Shown here: positions 27,901 to 38,954 of the stretch, piece by piece
Layout of the letters: each line of letters starts with the position of its first letter
Position numbering within the stretch: position 1 is the stretch's first letter
Origin: Phalacrocorax aristotelis
Lineage: Eukaryota; Chordata; Aves; Suliformes; Phalacrocoracidae
NCBI RefSeq assembly: GCF_949628215.1
Contig: NC_134276.1
Location: forward strand, 218,508,610 to 218,572,609
Reading direction: 5' to 3'
Length of the DNA: 64,000 bases
The notes under the pieces: model-generated
Seen by the model: only the letters and a program-made list of their open reading frames with translations
What the model was told of the DNA's origin: nothing
Database searches by the model: none
Translations under genes and position numbers: made by a program

Positions 27901-30900
27901 AGGGGGTGCCCGGATCCATCCCAGGACAGAGGGCAGGAGGTTCCCGGATCCATCCCAGGACATAGGGCAGGGGGTGCCCGGATCCATCCCAGGACAGAGG
28001 GCAGGGGGTGCCCGGATCCATCCCAGGACTGAGGGCAGGGTTGTGCCTGGATCCATCCCAGGACAGAGGGCAGGGGGTGCCTGGATCCATCCCAGGAAAG
28101 AGGGCAGGGTTTGCCCGGATCCATCCCAGGAGAGAGGGCAGGGGGTGCCCGGATCCATCCCAGGACAGAGGGCAGGGGGTCCCTGGATCCATCCCAGGAC
28201 TGAGGGCAGGAGGTGCCTGGATCCATCCCAGGACAGAGGGCAGGGGGTGCCCGAATCCATCCCAGGACAGAGGGCAGGGGGTGCCCGGATCCATCCCAGG
28301 ACTGAGGGCAGGGGCTGCCCGGATCCATCCCAGGACTAAGGGCAGGAGGTGCCTGGATCCATCCCAGGACAGAGGGCAGGGGGTGCCCGGATCCATCCCA
28401 GGACTGAGGGCAGGGGGTGCCCGGATCCATCCCAGGACAGAGGGCAGGAGGTGCCCAGATGCATCCCAGGACAGAGGGCAGGGGGTGCCCGGATCCATCC
28501 CAAGACAGAGGGCAGGGGGTGCCCGGATCCATCCCAGGAGAGAGGGCAGGGGTTTGCCCGGATCCATCCCAGGACAGAGGGCAGGGGGTGCCTGGATCCA
28601 TCCCAGGACTGAGGGCAGGGGGTGCCCGGATCCATCCCAGGACTGAGGGCAGGGGGTGCCCGGATCCATCCCAGGAAAGAGGGCAGGGGGTGCCCGGATC
28701 CATCCCAGGACAGAGGGCAGGGCGTGCCCGGATCCATCCCAGGACAGAGGGCAGGGGGTGCCTGGATCCATCCCAGGAGAGAGGGCAGGGGGTGCCCGGA
28801 TCCATCCCAGGACAGAGGGCAGGGGGTGCCCGGATCCATCCCAGGACAGAGGGCAGGGGGTGCCCGGATCCATCCCAGGACTGAGGGCAGGGGGTGCCCA
28901 TATCGATCCCAGGACAGAGGGCAGGGGGTGCCCGGATCCATCCCAGGACAGAGGGCAGGGGGTGCCTGGATCCATCCCAGGACAGAGGGCAGGGGGTGCC
29001 TTGATCCATCCCAGGACAGAGGGCAGGGGGTGTCCGGATGCATCCCAGGACAGAGGGCAGGGGGTGCCCGGATCCATCCAAGGACAGAGGGCAGGGGGTG
29101 CCTGGATCCATCCCAGGACAGAGGGCAGGGGGTGCCCGCATCCATCCCAGGACAGAGGGCAGGGGGTGCCCGCATCCATCCCAGGACAGAGGGCAGGGGG
29201 TGCCCGGATCCATCCCAGGACAGAGGGCAGGGGGTGCCCGGATCCATCCCAGGACTGAGGGCAGGGGGTGCCCGGTTCCATCCCAGCACAGAGGGCAGGG
29301 GTTGCCCGCATCCATCCCAGGACAGAGGGCAGGGGGTGCCTGGATCCATCCCAGGAAAGAGGGCAGGGGGTGCCCGGATCCATCCCAGGACAGAGGGCAG
29401 GGGGTGCCTGGATCCATCCCAGGAAAGAGGGCAGGGGGTGCCTGGATCCATCCCAGGACAGAGAGAAGGGGGTGCCCGGATCCATCCCAGGACAGAGGGC
29501 AGGGGGTGCCCGGATCCATCCCAGGACAGAGGGCAGGGGGTGCCCGGATCCATCCCAGGACAGAGGGCAGGGGGTGCCCGGATCCATCCCAGGACAGAGG
29601 GCAGGGGGTGCCTGGATCCATCCCAGGACAGAGGGCAGGGGGTGCCCGGATCCATCCCAGGACAGAGGGCAGGGGGTGCCGGATCCATCCCAGGACAGAG
29701 GGCAGGGGGTGCCCGAATCCATCCCAGGACAGAGGGCAGGGGGTGCCCGGATCCATCCCAGGACTGAGGGCAGGGGGTGCCTGGATCCATCCCAGGATAG
29801 AGGGCAGGGGGTGGCCGGATCCATCCCAGGACAGAGGGCAGGGGGTGCCCGGATCCATCCCAGGAAAGAGAGAAGGGGGTGCCCGGATCCATCCCAGGAC
29901 AGAAGGCAGTGTTTGCCTGGATCCATCCCAGGACTGAGGGCACGGGGTGCCCGGATCCATCCCAGGACAGAGGGCAGGAGGTGCCCGGATCCATCCCAGG
30001 ACAGAGGGCAGGGGGTGCCTGGATCCATCCCAGGACAGAGGGCAGGGGGTGCCCGGATCCATCCCAGGACTGAGGGCAGGGTTGTGCCTGGATCCATCCC
30101 AGGACAGAGGGCAGGGGGTGCCTGGATCCATCCCAGGACTGAGGGCAGGGTTTGCCCGGATCCATCCCAGGAGAGAGGGCAGGGGGTGCCCGGATCCATC
30201 CCAGGACAGAGGGCAGGGGGTCCCTGGATCCATCCCAGGACAGAGGGCAGGAGGTGCCTGGATCCATCCCAGGACAGAGGGCAGGGGGTGCCCGAATCCA
30301 TCCCAGGACAGAGGGCAGGGGGTGCCCGGATCCATCCCAGGACTGAGGGCAGGGGGTGCCCGGATCCATCCCAGGACTGAGGGCAGGGGGTGCCTGGGTC
30401 CATCCCAGGACTGAGGGCAGGGGGTGCCCGGATCCATCCCAGGACTGAGGGCAGGGGGTGCCCATATCGATCCCAGGACAGAGGGCAGGGGGTGCCTGGA
30501 TCCATCCCAGGACAGAGGGCAGGGGGTGCCCGGATCCATCCCAGGACAGAGGGCAGGGGGTGCCCGGATCCATCCCAGGACAGAGGGCAGGGGGTGCCCG
30601 GATCCATCCCAGGACTGAGGGCAGGGGGTGCCCATATCGATCCCAGGACAGAGGGCAGGGGGTACCCGGATCCATCCCAGGACTGAGGGCAGGGGGTGCC
30701 TGGATCCATCCCAGGACAGAGGGCAGGGGGTGCCCGAATCCATCCCAGGACTGAGGGCAGGGGGTGCCTGGATCCATCCCAGGACAGAGGGCAGGGGGTG
30801 CCCGGATCCATCCCAGGACAGAGGGCAGGGGGTGCCCGGAGCCATCCCAGGACTGAGGGCAGGGGGTGCCCGAATCCATCCCAGGACAGAGGGCAGGGGG

Positions 30901-33900
30901 TGCCCGGATCCATCCCAGGACAGAGGGCAGGGGGTGCCCGGATCCATCCCAGGACTGAGGGCAGGGGGTGCCCATATCGATCCAAGGAAAGAGGGCAGGG
31001 TTTGCCCGGATCCATCCCAGGACAGAGGGCAGGGGGTGCCCGGATCCATCCCAGGACAGAGAGAAGGGGGTGCCCGGATCCATCCGAGGACAGAGGGCAG
31101 GGTTTGCCCGGATCCATCCCAGGACAGAGGGCAGGGGGTGCCCGGATCCATCCCAGGACAGAGGGCAGGGTTTGCCCGGATCCATCCCAGGACAGAGGGC
31201 AGGGGGTGCCTGGATCCATCCCAGGACAGAGGGCAGGGGGTGCCCGGATCCATCCCAGGACAAAGGGCAGGAGGTGCCTGGATCCATCCCAGGACAGAGG
31301 GCAGGGGGTGCCTGGATCCATCCCAGGACAGAGGGCAGGGGGTGCCCGGATCCATCCCAGGACAGAGGGCAGGGCGTGCCCGGATCCATCCCAGGACTGA
31401 GGGCAGGGGGTGCCTGGATCCATCCCAGGACAGAGGGCAGGGTGTGCCTGGATCCAACCCAGGACAGAGGGCAGGGGGTGCCTGGATCCATCCCAGGACA
31501 GAGGGCAGGGGGTGCCCGGATCCATCCCAGGACAAAGGGCAGGGGGTGCCCGGATCCATCCCAGGACTGAGGGCAGGGGGTGTCCAGATCCCTCCCAGGA
31601 CAGAGGGCAGGGGGGTGCCTGGATCCATCCCAGGACTGAGGGCAGGGGGTGCCTGTATCCATCCCAGGAAAGAGGGCAGGGTGTGCCTGGATCCATCCCA
31701 GGACAGAGGGCAGGGGGTGCCTGAATCCATCCCAGGACAGAGGGCAGGGGGTGCCCGGATCCATCCCAAGACAGAGGGCAGGGGGTGCCCGGATCGATCC
31801 CAGGACAGAGGGCAGGGGGTGCCCGGATCCATCCCAGGACAGAGGGCAGGGGGGGTGCCAAGATCCATCCCAGGACTGAGGGCAGGGGGTGCCTGGATCC
31901 AACCCAGGACAGAGGGCAGTGGGTGCCCGGATCCATCCCAGGACTGAGGGCAGGGAGTGCCTGATCCATCCCAGGACTGAGGGCAGGGGGTGCCTGGATC
32001 CATCCCAGGACAGAGGGCAGGGGGTGCCCGGATCCATCCCAGGACTGAGGGCAGTGGGTGCCCGGATCCATCCCAGGACTGAGGGCAGGGGGTGCCTGGA
32101 TCCATCCCAGGACTGAGGGCAGGGGGTGCCTGGATCCATCCCAGGACAGAGGGCAGGGGGGTGCCCGGATCCATCCCAGGACTGAGGGCAGGGGGTGCCT
32201 GGATCCATCCCAGGACTGAGGGCAGGGCGTGCCCGGATCCATCCCAGGACTGAGGGCAGGGCAGTGCCTGGATCCATCCCAGGACTGAGGGCAGGGGGTG
32301 CCTGGATCCATCCCAGGACAGAGGGCAGGGGGTGCCCGGATCCATCCCAGGACAGAGGGCAGTGGGTGCCCGGATCCATCCCAGGACTGAGGGCAGGGGG
32401 TGCCTGAATCCATCCCAGGACAGAGGGCAGGGGGTGCCTGGATCCATCCCAGGACTGAGGGCAGGGGGTGCCCGGATCCATCCCAGGACAGAGGGCAGGA
32501 TGTGCCCGGATCCATCCCAGGACAGAGGGCAGGGGGTGTCCAGATCCCTCCCAGGACTGAGGGCAGGGGGGCACCGATCCATCCCAGGACTGAGGGCAGG
32601 GGGTGCCTGGATCCATCCCAGGACTGAGGGCAGGGGGTGCCTGGATCCAACCCAGGACAGAGGGCAGGGTTTGCCCGGATCCATCCCAGGACTGAGGGCA
32701 GGGGGTGCCCGGATCCATCCCATGACAGAGGGCAGGGGGTGCCCGGATCCAACCCAGGACAGAGGGCAGGGGGTGCCCGGATCCATCCCAGGACAGAGAG
32801 AAGGGGGTGCCCGGATCCATCCCAGGAAAGAGGGCAGGGTTTGCCCGGATCCATCCGAGGACAGAGGGCAGGGTTTGCCTGAATCCAACCCAGGACAGAG
32901 GGCAGGGGGTGCCCGGATCCATCCCAGGACAGAGGGCAGGGGGTGCCCGGATCCATCCCAGGACTGAGGGCAGGGGGTGCCTGGATCCATCCCAGGACAG
33001 AGGGCAGGGGGTGCCTGGATCCATCCCAGGACAGAGGGCAGGGGGTGCCCGGATCCATCCCAGCACAGAGGGAAGGAGGTGCCCGGATCCATCCCAGGAG
33101 AGAGGGCAGGGGGTTGCCCGGATCCATCCCAGGACAGAGGGCAGGGGGTGCCCGGATCCATCCCAGGACTGAGCGCGGGGGGTGTCCAGATCCATCCCAG
33201 GACAGAGGGCAGGGGGTGTCCGCAGCCATCCCAGGACAGAGAGAAGGGGGGTACCCGGATCCATCCCAGGACAGAGAGAAGGTGGTGCCCTGATCCATCC
33301 CCGGACTGAGGGCAGGGGGTGTCCAGATTCCTCCCAGGACAGAGAGAAGGGGGTGCCCCGGATCCATCCCAGGAAAGAGGGCAGGGGGTGTCCAGATCCA
33401 TCCCAGGAAAGAGGGCAGGGGGTGCCCGGATCCATCCCAGGAAAGAGGGCAGGGGGTGCCCGGATCCATCCCAGGACAGAGAGCAGGGGGTGCCCGGATC
33501 CATCCCAGGACAGAGGGCAGGGGGTGCCTGGATCCCATCCCAGGAAAGAGGGGCAGGGGGTGCCCTGATCCAACCCAGAAAGAGGGCATGGGGTGCCCAC
33601 ATCCATCCCAGGAAAGAGGGCAGGGGAAGCCTGGATCCATCCCAGCACAGAGGGCAGGGGGTGCCCGCATACATCTCAGGAAAGAGGGCAGGGGGTGCCC
33701 GGATCCATCTCAAGACTGAGGGCAGGGGGTGTCCAGATCTATCCAGGACAGAGGGCAGGAGGTGCCTGGATCCATCCCAGGACAGAGGGCAGGGTTTGCC
33801 CGGATCCATCCCAGGAAAGAGGGCAGGGTTTGCCTGGATCCATCCCCGGGACTGAGGGGCAGGGGGTGCCCGGATCCATCCCAGGACAGAGGGCAGGGGG

Positions 33901-34460
33901 TGCCTGGATCCATCTCAGGACTGGGGGCAGGGGGTGCCCGGATTCAGCCCAGGACTGAGGGCAGGGGCTGCCCAGATCCATCCCAGGACAGAGGGCAGGG
34001 GGTGCCCGGATGCAGCCCAGGACAGAGAGCAGGGGGTGCCCGGATCCATCCCAGGACAGAGGGCAGGGGGTGCCCGGATCCATCCCAGGACTGAGGGCAG
34101 GGGGTGCCCGGATCCATCCCAGCACAGAGGGCAGGGGGTGCCTGGATCCATCCCAGGAGAGAGGGCAGGGGGTGCCCGGATCCATCCCAGGACTGAGGGC
34201 AGGGGGTGCCCAGATCCATCCCAGGAAAGAGGGCAGGGGGTGCCCGGATCCATCCCAGGACAGAGTGCAGGGGTGCCGGATCCATCCCAGGACAGAGGGC
34301 AGGGTGTGCCTGGATCCAACCCAGGACAGAGGGCAGGGCGTGCCCGGATCCATCCCAGGACAGAGGGCAGGGGGTGCCCGGATCCAACCCAGGACAGAGG
34401 GCAGGGGGTGCCCGGATCCATCCCAGGAGAGAGGGCAAGGGGTGCCCGGATCCATCCCAG
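24990..34460. repeat. 9.45-kb duplicated block, copy 2 (indel-rich right third)
   Basis: This is the second copy of the 9.45-kb block. It is essentially identical to copy 1 up to about 31.6 kb. From 31.6 to 33.95 kb it carries many single-base gains and losses, mostly in homopolymers, such as G6 or G7 instead of G5 near 31,610, 31,850 and 32,155, a lost G near 31,963, GGTT near 33,114, CCCC near 33,356 and a lost GG near 33,577. Copy 1 is clean at the matching places. One whole 34-bp unit is also absent in copy 2 near 32.7 kb. Confidence 0.8.
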
Positions 34461-34499
34461 GACTGAGGGCAGGGTTTGCCCGGATCCAACCCAGGACAG

Positions 34500-35310
34500 A
34501 GGGCAGGGGGTGTCCAGATCCATCCCAGGACTGAGAGCAGGGGGTGCCTGGATCCATCCCAGGAAAGAGGGCAGGGGGTGTCCAGATCCATCCCAGGAAA
34601 GAGGGCAGGGGGTGCCCGGATCCATCCCAGGACAGAGGGCAGGGGGTGCCCGGATGCAGCCCAGGACTGAGGGCAGGGGTGCCTGGATCCATCCCAGGAC
34701 AGAGGGCAGGGGGTCCCCGGATCCATCCCAGGTCAGAGAGGAGGGGGTGCCCGGATGCAGCCCAGGACATAGGGCAGGGGGTGCCCGGATCCATCCCAGG
34801 ACAGAGGGCAGGGGGTGCCCGGATCCATCCCAGGAAAGAGGGCAGGCAGTGCCCGGATCGATCCCAGGACAGAGGGCAGGGGGTGCCCCGATCCATCCCA
34901 GGACAGGGGGCAGGGGGTGCCCGGATGCAGCCCAGGACAGAGGGCAGGGGGTGCCCGGATCCATCTCAGGTCAGAGAGGAGGGGGTGCCCGGATCCATCC
35001 CAGGACAGAGGGCAGGGGGTGCCCGGATCCATCCCAGGAAAGAGGGCAGGCAGTGCCCGGATCGATCCCAGGACTGAGGGCAGGGGGTGCCCGGATCCAT
35101 CCCAGGACAGAGGGCAGGGGGTGCCCGGATCCATCTCAGGTCAGAGAGGAGGGGGTGCCCGGATGCAGCCCAGGACATAGGGCTGGGGGTGCCCGGATGC
35201 AGCCCAGGAGAGAGGGCAGGGGGTGCCCGGATCCATCCCAGGTCAGAGAGGAGGGGGTGCCCGGATGCAGCCCAGGACATAGGGCAGGGGGTGCCCGGAT
35301 GCAGTCAGGA
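34500..35310. repeat. Diverged right edge of the 34-bp array
   Basis: The last 0.8 kb is enriched in variants that are rare in the interior: GGATGCAGCCCAGGACATAG units and units with CCAGGTCAGAGAGGAGG (34,730, 34,970, 35,140 and 35,245). The array stops within GGATGCAGTCAGGACAGAGA near 35,300. Edge divergence around a homogenised core is typical of tandem arrays. Confidence 0.75.
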
Positions 35311-36000
35311 CAGAGAGCTGCGGATGCTGCACAGCTGGGTCGGGGTGGCAGGGTGTTGCCTGACATCCTGGCTACAGCCCCGTCCCCTTGCCCTGGATGG
35401 CCTACCCCTGGAGCGCCGGCCCGTGTGAATGGCCCCACAGCCCTTCATGGCCTGAGATCAAACGCCTCTGCCCGGCATCAAACCGGTTGCGGGCGCTGCG
35501 CCAAACCAGCCGGCACGGCCGGGAAAGCGCCAGTGCAGCCAGTCTGAGGGGTCTCCAGTGCCTGTGCATGGGGGCTCAGCACCCAGCCAGGGTGTCTGCC
35601 TCCCGGGTGCAGGGCTCAGCACCCAGCCAGGGGGCTCAGCACCCAGCTGTGGGGTTTGGCACCCAGCCTTTGGCACTGCTGGAGCAGCCGAAGGGCGGCC
35701 CAGTTGTAATGGAAACATACTGGCAGGAAGGATCTCCCCTTACCGGGGAGCCCACGGCATCCTTGATAAGGGCGGCACAAAGAACTGGTAATAACGAGCG
35801 GCCCTTCCAGGAAAGCAGAAGTCGGTAACGGCCGTGCCAGCAGCCGGTGACCCTTCCTGGGCACAAGGAGAGCCCTGGTTGGGGTGCGACGCTGCACAAC
35901 GGGGGCCGCTTGGGAGGGGTGAGGGGGCATGGCGGGGACAGGGGGTGGGAAACACCCGGGTGGGATGGAGTGGTGTCACTGGAAGTGGTGATGGAGGGCG
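35311..36000. other. Non-repetitive flank with short imperfect repeats, no gene seen
   Basis: After the array ends there is GC-rich unique sequence. Between about 35,572 and 35,665 three or four imperfect copies of a motif containing CAGCACCCAGCCAGGG occur; the same motif builds the array at 37.87-38.15 kb. A less GC-rich patch at 35,695-35,830 stands out in composition, but no exon, promoter or known repeat could be recognised in it. Confidence 0.5.
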
Positions 36001-36004
36001 AGCC

Positions 36005-36412
36005 ATGGATGCAGGGGGGAGACCCAGGGTGTGGAGGAGATGGGAATGTGGACGAGAGAGGCAGAGATGCGGAGGGTCAAGCCAGGGATGCGGAGCGGCA
36101 AGCCAGGGATGCGGAGGGGCGATGCAGGGATGCAGGGGGGAGACCCAGGGGTGTGGAGGAGACAAGGATGCGGAGGGACGAGCCAGGGATGTGGAGGGTC
36201 AAGCCAGGGATGAGGAGGGGCGATGCAGGGATGCAGAGAAGCGAGCCACAGATGCGGAGTTGTGAGACAGGGATGTGGTTGGGTGAGCCAGGGAGGCGGA
36301 GGGACGAGCCACGGATGCGGAGGGTTGAGCCAATGATGCAGAGGGATGACCCAGGGATGCGGAGGGATGACCCAGGGATGCAGAGGGACAAGCCAGGGAT
36401 GCGGAGTGGCGT
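36005..36412. repeat. 22-bp minisatellite, about 18 units
   Basis: Imperfect 22-bp units of the form GATGCGGAGGG followed by a variable CGAGCCAGG segment repeat through this interval. Variants include GATGCAGGGGGGAGACC, and units lengthen or shorten at both edges. No coding signal. Confidence 0.8.
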
Positions 36413-36594
36413 GCAGCCACCTTTGGGCCTTGGTTGCATCAAGAACCCACAACTGCAACGGTCAGAAACCAGCCTCAGCCCCGGCCTTGCGAAAGCTGGA
36501 GTGTGGGCAAGCATGGCCAGTCTCAAGGGGAGGTGATGGAGGCGATAAACGTGTGGGGTGTTGGCGGGGAGGGGCGGATGCTGATTTCAGTTGC

Positions 36595-36925
36595 GATGAT
36601 GGTCCTTTGTGTGTCCCCCCTTGGCCAAGTCACTGCCTGAGCCCCACACGGCCACTCGCTCTCTCCCCCTCGGTGGGATGGGGGAGAGAGTCAGAAGGGT
36701 AAAAGTGAGAAAACTCATGGCTTGTGCTAAAGACGGTTTAAGAGGGAAAGCAAAAGCTGCACACAAGCAAAGCGAAACAAGGAATTCATTCATCCTCCCC
36801 ACGGGCAGGCGGGCGCTCAGCCATCTCCAGGAAAGTGGGGCTCCAGCACGCGTAACGGTGACTTGGGAAGACAAACGGCATCACGCCAAACACGCCAAAC
36901 ATTCCCCCTCTTCCTCCTGTTGAAC
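36595..36925. mobile_element. Old avian LTR-like interspersed repeat fragment (fossil)
   Basis: This AT-richer stretch, with its GGCCACTCGCTCTCTCCCCC, AAGTGAGAAAACTC and GAATTCATTCATCCTCC segments, resembles from memory a dispersed bird repeat that I believe derives from an endogenous retroviral LTR. Only an internal part is present. There is no coding region and no partner LTR. It is degraded, so it looks like an old solo fragment. Family assignment is tentative and the orientation is not assigned. Confidence 0.4.
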
Positions 36926-37059
36926 ACTGCCTGCAGCGCTTCTCTCTGATCGGGCCCTGCATCCTCGTGGGTCAACTGGTGGGACCTCGTGGGAGTCACG
37001 GCAGCAGTGCTGGGCTTGGCGTGGGCACAGGTCTCACCTCACGCAGAGAGACCCGCCAG

Positions 37060-37305
37060 GGACATTGTGGTCTCACCCCTGGTGACCCCCAGAATCGCTG
37101 TGCTTCCCACTCCTGGTGACCCCAGGGACAGTGTGCTTCCCACTCCTGGTGACCCCCAGAATCACTGTGCTTCCCACTCCTGGTGACCCCAGGGACGCTG
37201 TGCTTCCCACTCCTGGTGACCCCCAGAATCGCTGTGCTTCCCACTGCTGGTGACCCCAGGGACGCTGTGGTCTCACTCCTGGTGACCCCCGGGATCCTGG
37301 TGCCC
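37060..37305. repeat. 33/34-bp minisatellite, about 7 units
   Basis: Units contain GTGCTTCCCACTCCTGGTGA. They end alternately with a CCCCAGGGACGCT-type tail (33 bp) or a CCCCCAGAATCGCT-type tail (34 bp), so the array has a dimeric rhythm of about 67 bp. It ends about 190 bp upstream of the TATA element at 37,494. Confidence 0.85.
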
Positions 37306-37493
37306 CACAGGTGTCCGTAGGGGCAGTGTGGGAGCAGCCAGGCAGCCGAGCTGGTCTCACTGGGAGCGCTGGGGGCGCCGGACGCCCTCGTTAAGGGCAG
37401 AGCAGAGAAGCTGCGATAATGAACCCACAAAGCAGAAGTGTCCCGGCTGCTCCAGGAAGGCTGTTATGCCCCGCGCCCGCCCCGCACCACAGC

Positions 37494-37501
37494 CATAAAA
37501 G
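37494..37501 (+). promoter_or_regulatory. TATA-type core promoter element
   Basis: CATAAAAG is a good TATA variant. A GC-rich stretch (CCCGCGCCCGCCCCGCACC) lies just upstream, and about 60 bp further up is a GATAATG, a GATA-type motif. Transcription would start near 37,525, and the candidate exon that follows ends at a strong donor. Its role as the promoter of the plus-strand lectin gene is inferred from that exon and from the parallel TATA-plus-short-first-exon layout of the minus-strand lectin. Confidence 0.5.
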
Positions 37502-37524
37502 CAGCGTGCGCCCGACCCAAGGAG

Positions 37525-37652
37525 CTCCCGCCAGCACAGCCGTCGCCCCCACAGGCAGGGGGACCCTGGGGGACCAGGCTGCCCCCGGGACGCAGGTCAC
37601 CCACCCAGAGACATGTCAGCCACCGGCCAGCCCCGCTCCCAGGAGCTGTCTG
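37525..37652 (+). other. Candidate first exon of the plus-strand lectin gene
   Basis: The exon would begin about 30 bp after the TATA element and end in CTGTCTG at 37,652, followed by the donor GTGAGTGCC. An ATG at 37,613 opens a 13-codon frame (MSATGQPRSQELS) plus one base, phase 1. Splicing to the acceptor at 40,031 keeps that frame and runs straight into the signal-peptide ATG at 40,039. The product would then carry 16 extra N-terminal residues. Otherwise the exon acts as 5' UTR and translation begins at 40,039. The intron of about 2.4 kb would contain the CR1 tail and the inverted 34-bp array. No transcript evidence is available here. Confidence 0.45.
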
Positions 37653-37867
37653 GTGAGTGCCTTCTCGCTAACACCTCCCACAGCGTGTTCGCGGGCGATG
37701 CCAGCAAATACTCCCAAGAATATTCCTGCTTTGCGAGTGGCGTGCGGTGACGGGGACGTGCAGGAGCCAGCGGCCTCCTGCCCTGTGCTATGGGGTGCCA
37801 CGAATGTCATGAGCCTCACGCACCCACGCCGGGGCTCACCCTATAGGGGTGGCATTACAGGTGCCTG

Positions 37868-38155
37868 GCCGTGGGGCTCAGCACCCAGCCAGGGGGTCCA
37901 GCACCCAGCCAGGGGGTCCAGCACCCATCCAGGGGGTCCAACACCCAGTCAGGGGTCCAGCACACAGTCAGGGGTCCAGCACCCAGTCAGGGGTCCAGCA
38001 TCCAGCCAGGGGGTCCAGCACCCAGCCAGGGGGTCCAGCACCCGGTCAGGGGGTCCAGCACCCGGTCAGGGTGTCCAGCACCCAGCCAGGGGTCCAGCAC
38101 CCAGTCAGGGGTCCAGCACCCAGCCAGGGGGTCCAGCACCCGGCTGGTGTCTGGC
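37868..38155. repeat. 20-bp minisatellite, about 14 units
   Basis: Units of 19-20 bp read GGTCCAGCACCCAGCCAGGG, with AGTCAGGGGT, CGGTCAGGG and CACACAGTC variants. The same motif occurs a few times at 35.57-35.66 kb. It would lie in the first intron of the plus-strand lectin gene if the exon at 37.5 kb is real. Confidence 0.85.
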
Positions 38156-38477
38156 TGTGAGAGGGGCTGGGTGGGGGTGGGCAGAGCCCCATCACTCCCC
38201 ATTTGCCCGTGCGGGCCAGAGAGGATGAATGACCTTCGCAGGGAGGTGGAGACCCCGGAGGCAGGGAGGGCAGTGGGGTGAAGGTAGCACGGCCACCCTT
38301 GGCACCCCCGCCTGCCGTGCCCGTCCTTGCAGAGCCCTGCAGTGGGATGGGGACACCTGCATCCTCCCACCCCTCTCCCTACGAGCCCTCTCCCCCATGG
38401 CCACGGCGCTGCTGTGGTCACATCGAACCTGCTCCGTCCCTGTCTCCGCTCCCAGGAAGGCTGCACCGTAGAGCCAG

Positions 38478-38728
38478 ACTGGTTGGGGTTGAGGGACCTT
38501 CAGAGACCGTCCAGGCCACCCCCTGCCATGGGCAGGGACATCTCCCACTCGATCCCGTTGCCCAAAGCCCCAAAGCCCAAAGCCCAAAGCCCCAGATCCC
38601 AAAGCCCGACCTTGAACCCTTCCAGGGACGGGGCATCCACAGCTTCTCTGGACAGCCTGTTCCACAGCCTCACCACCCTCAGCCTAAATCCTTCCCTCCC
38701 TCTGTCCAGCCTAAACCTGCCCTCTGGG
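38478..38728 (-). mobile_element. CR1 LINE, 5'-truncated 3' tail
   Basis: Read on the plus strand this is the reverse complement of a CR1 3' end. Recognisable landmarks are GGTTGGGGTTGAGGGACCTT, CCCTGCCATGGGCAGGGACA, ACCTTGAACCCTTCCAGGGA, GGGCATCCACAGCTTCTCTG and AGCCTAAACCTGCCCTCT. The element therefore reads on the minus strand, with its 3' end near 38,478. The reverse transcriptase region is absent, as usual for CR1 copies. A small CAAAGCC-type expansion at about 38,560-38,600 interrupts it. CR1 is the main LINE of birds and other sauropsids, which supports the taxonomic call. Confidence 0.85.
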
Positions 38729-38954
38729 GTGGGTCACGGCAGGACCCCAGACACCTTCACCAGTGCATGGGCGGCGGCGGCAGCTCGAGCCCATCCCCAG
38801 CACGTCCCCGCTTCCAGGGAACTGGAGCTGCTGCTGCCCTTGGGTGGCTGCAAAGCCCGCAAGCGGCATTTGCCCGCTGGGCTCCTGGGTGACCATCAGC
38901 CACGCTCAGAGGTACCCGGAACGTGGCTGTGACCTGTCCCCAGGGCGACCGCCG

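Larger units (their letters stand above)
1..35310. repeat. 34-bp minisatellite/satellite array (main array, roughly 1,000 units)
   Basis: Head-to-tail units of 34 bp fill the whole interval and continue past the left edge. Each unit starts with the BamHI palindrome GGATCC, continues with ATCCCAGGACAGAGGGC and ends with a G5 run plus TGCCC or TGCCT. Common variants are a CTGAG for CAGAG swap, GGAAAGAG, a CATATCGATCCC form, a GAGAGAAGG form, and a rare unit with AACGGGAAGG followed by GGCGGCCATATCCCTCCC. The unit length is 1 modulo 3 and the unit lacks stop codons in most frames, so long open frames appear on both strands. No gene, promoter or non-repeat insertion is seen inside. The G3 and G5 runs suggest quadruplex potential (inference). 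I do not recognise it as a named satellite. Confidence 0.97.

Noticed and set aside
1-35310. CRISPR-like array of regular repeats
   Set aside because: There are no unique spacers: the whole 34-bp period is repeat. The context is vertebrate.
1-35310. Telomeric or centromeric identity of the 34-bp satellite
   Set aside because: No TTAGGG runs are present and no recognised centromere satellite matches; the chromosomal location cannot be settled from sequence alone.
35388-35828. Small open frames in the array flank (about 60-146 codons) as genes
   Set aside because: No start context, splice partners or family resemblance; the length is expected by chance in GC-rich DNA.
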